5,267 nucleotides of DNA from an uncultured beta proteobacterium (GTDB taxonomy: Bacteria; Pseudomonadota; Gammaproteobacteria; Burkholderiales; Burkholderiaceae). Of the stretch, positions 5,196-5,267 are shown piece by piece (the first letter of the stretch is position 1; the number at the start of each line of letters is the position of its first letter). The DNA is taken from the NCBI GenBank assembly GCA_903930665.1, contig CAIYZI010000416.1, forward strand, positions 1-5,267, in the 5' to 3' direction. The position numbers and the translations under genes are program-made. The notes beneath the pieces are model-generated. The model saw only the letters and a program-made list of their open reading frames with translations. It was not told where the DNA came from and ran no database searches.

Positions 5196-5267
5196 CTACA
5201 GAATGTTCTTAGCGAACTTGAGGGTTAGCTCATCCGCATACTTTTGCGCAGCAGTAAGATCAAGATC
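5196..5267 (-). CDS. hisA: Partial: C-terminal end of HisA (ProFAR isomerase)
   Basis: The minus strand is open from the window edge to a TAG at 5198-5196, giving 23 residues: DLDLTAAQKYADELT, then LKFAKNIL. A stretch of the type DL-x2-AQK-x-ADEL is typical of the end of betaproteobacterial HisA, as I remember the family, and hisA is the usual gene just before hisF. HisA interconverts ProFAR and PRFAR, the step between HisI and HisF. The start and all catalytic residues lie outside the window. The stop lies 19 nt before the hisF start codon, consistent with co-transcription. Identification rests on the tail sequence and position only. Confidence 0.8.
   Translation of the reverse strand, partial: DLDLTAAQKYADELTLKFAKNIL

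Overview
The window looks like chromosomal DNA from a betaproteobacterium of the Burkholderiaceae, most likely Polynucleobacter or a close relative. The evidence is the gene order hisA-hisF-hisI-hisE-HIT-tatA-tatB-tatC, the Burkholderia-like TatA and TatB sequences (Lys at TatB position 8 and a basic Arg/Trp tail), and the moderate GC content, which is lower than in Burkholderia itself. The genus is inferred from remembered family sequences, not from a search.

Layout. Everything from 5267 down to 1513 is one tightly packed minus-strand series that reads right to left: the last 23 codons of hisA (5196-5267), hisF (4418-5176), hisI (3936-4337), hisE (3494-3889), a HIT-family nucleotide phosphoramidase gene (3067-3423), tatA (2828-3049), tatB (2302-2784) and tatC (1513-2301). 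Gaps are 0 to 80 nt, with no convincing internal promoter, so co-transcription is plausible. A single plus-strand gene (50-1516) converges on tatC. It encodes a 488-residue cytoplasmic protein with Sel1-like repeats and unknown function. The two genes overlap by four bases in a shared TTAA. A hairpin followed by four U on the minus strand lies just past the tatC stop, inside the 3' end of the Sel1-like gene, and is the best candidate terminator of the his-tat series. No gene-free stretch exceeds 300 bases; the largest gaps are 80 nt (hisF-hisI) and 70 nt (hisE-HIT).

Function. HisE and HisI carry out the second and third steps of histidine synthesis (PR-ATP to PR-AMP to ProFAR), HisA isomerises ProFAR to PRFAR, and HisF with HisH (not in the window) closes the imidazole ring and releases AICAR. 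TatA, TatB and TatC form a complete twin-arginine translocase for folded proteins. The HIT hydrolase sits between the two sets. All visible catalytic residues are intact and no gene is frameshifted.

I found no mobile element, CRISPR array, tRNA or rRNA and no clear sign of horizontal transfer. This is mostly ordinary core genome. The points most worth a second look are the antisense-embedded terminator, the uncharacterised Sel1-like protein, the non-canonical polar residues in TatA and TatB, and the uneven ribosome-binding-site strength along the tat genes.
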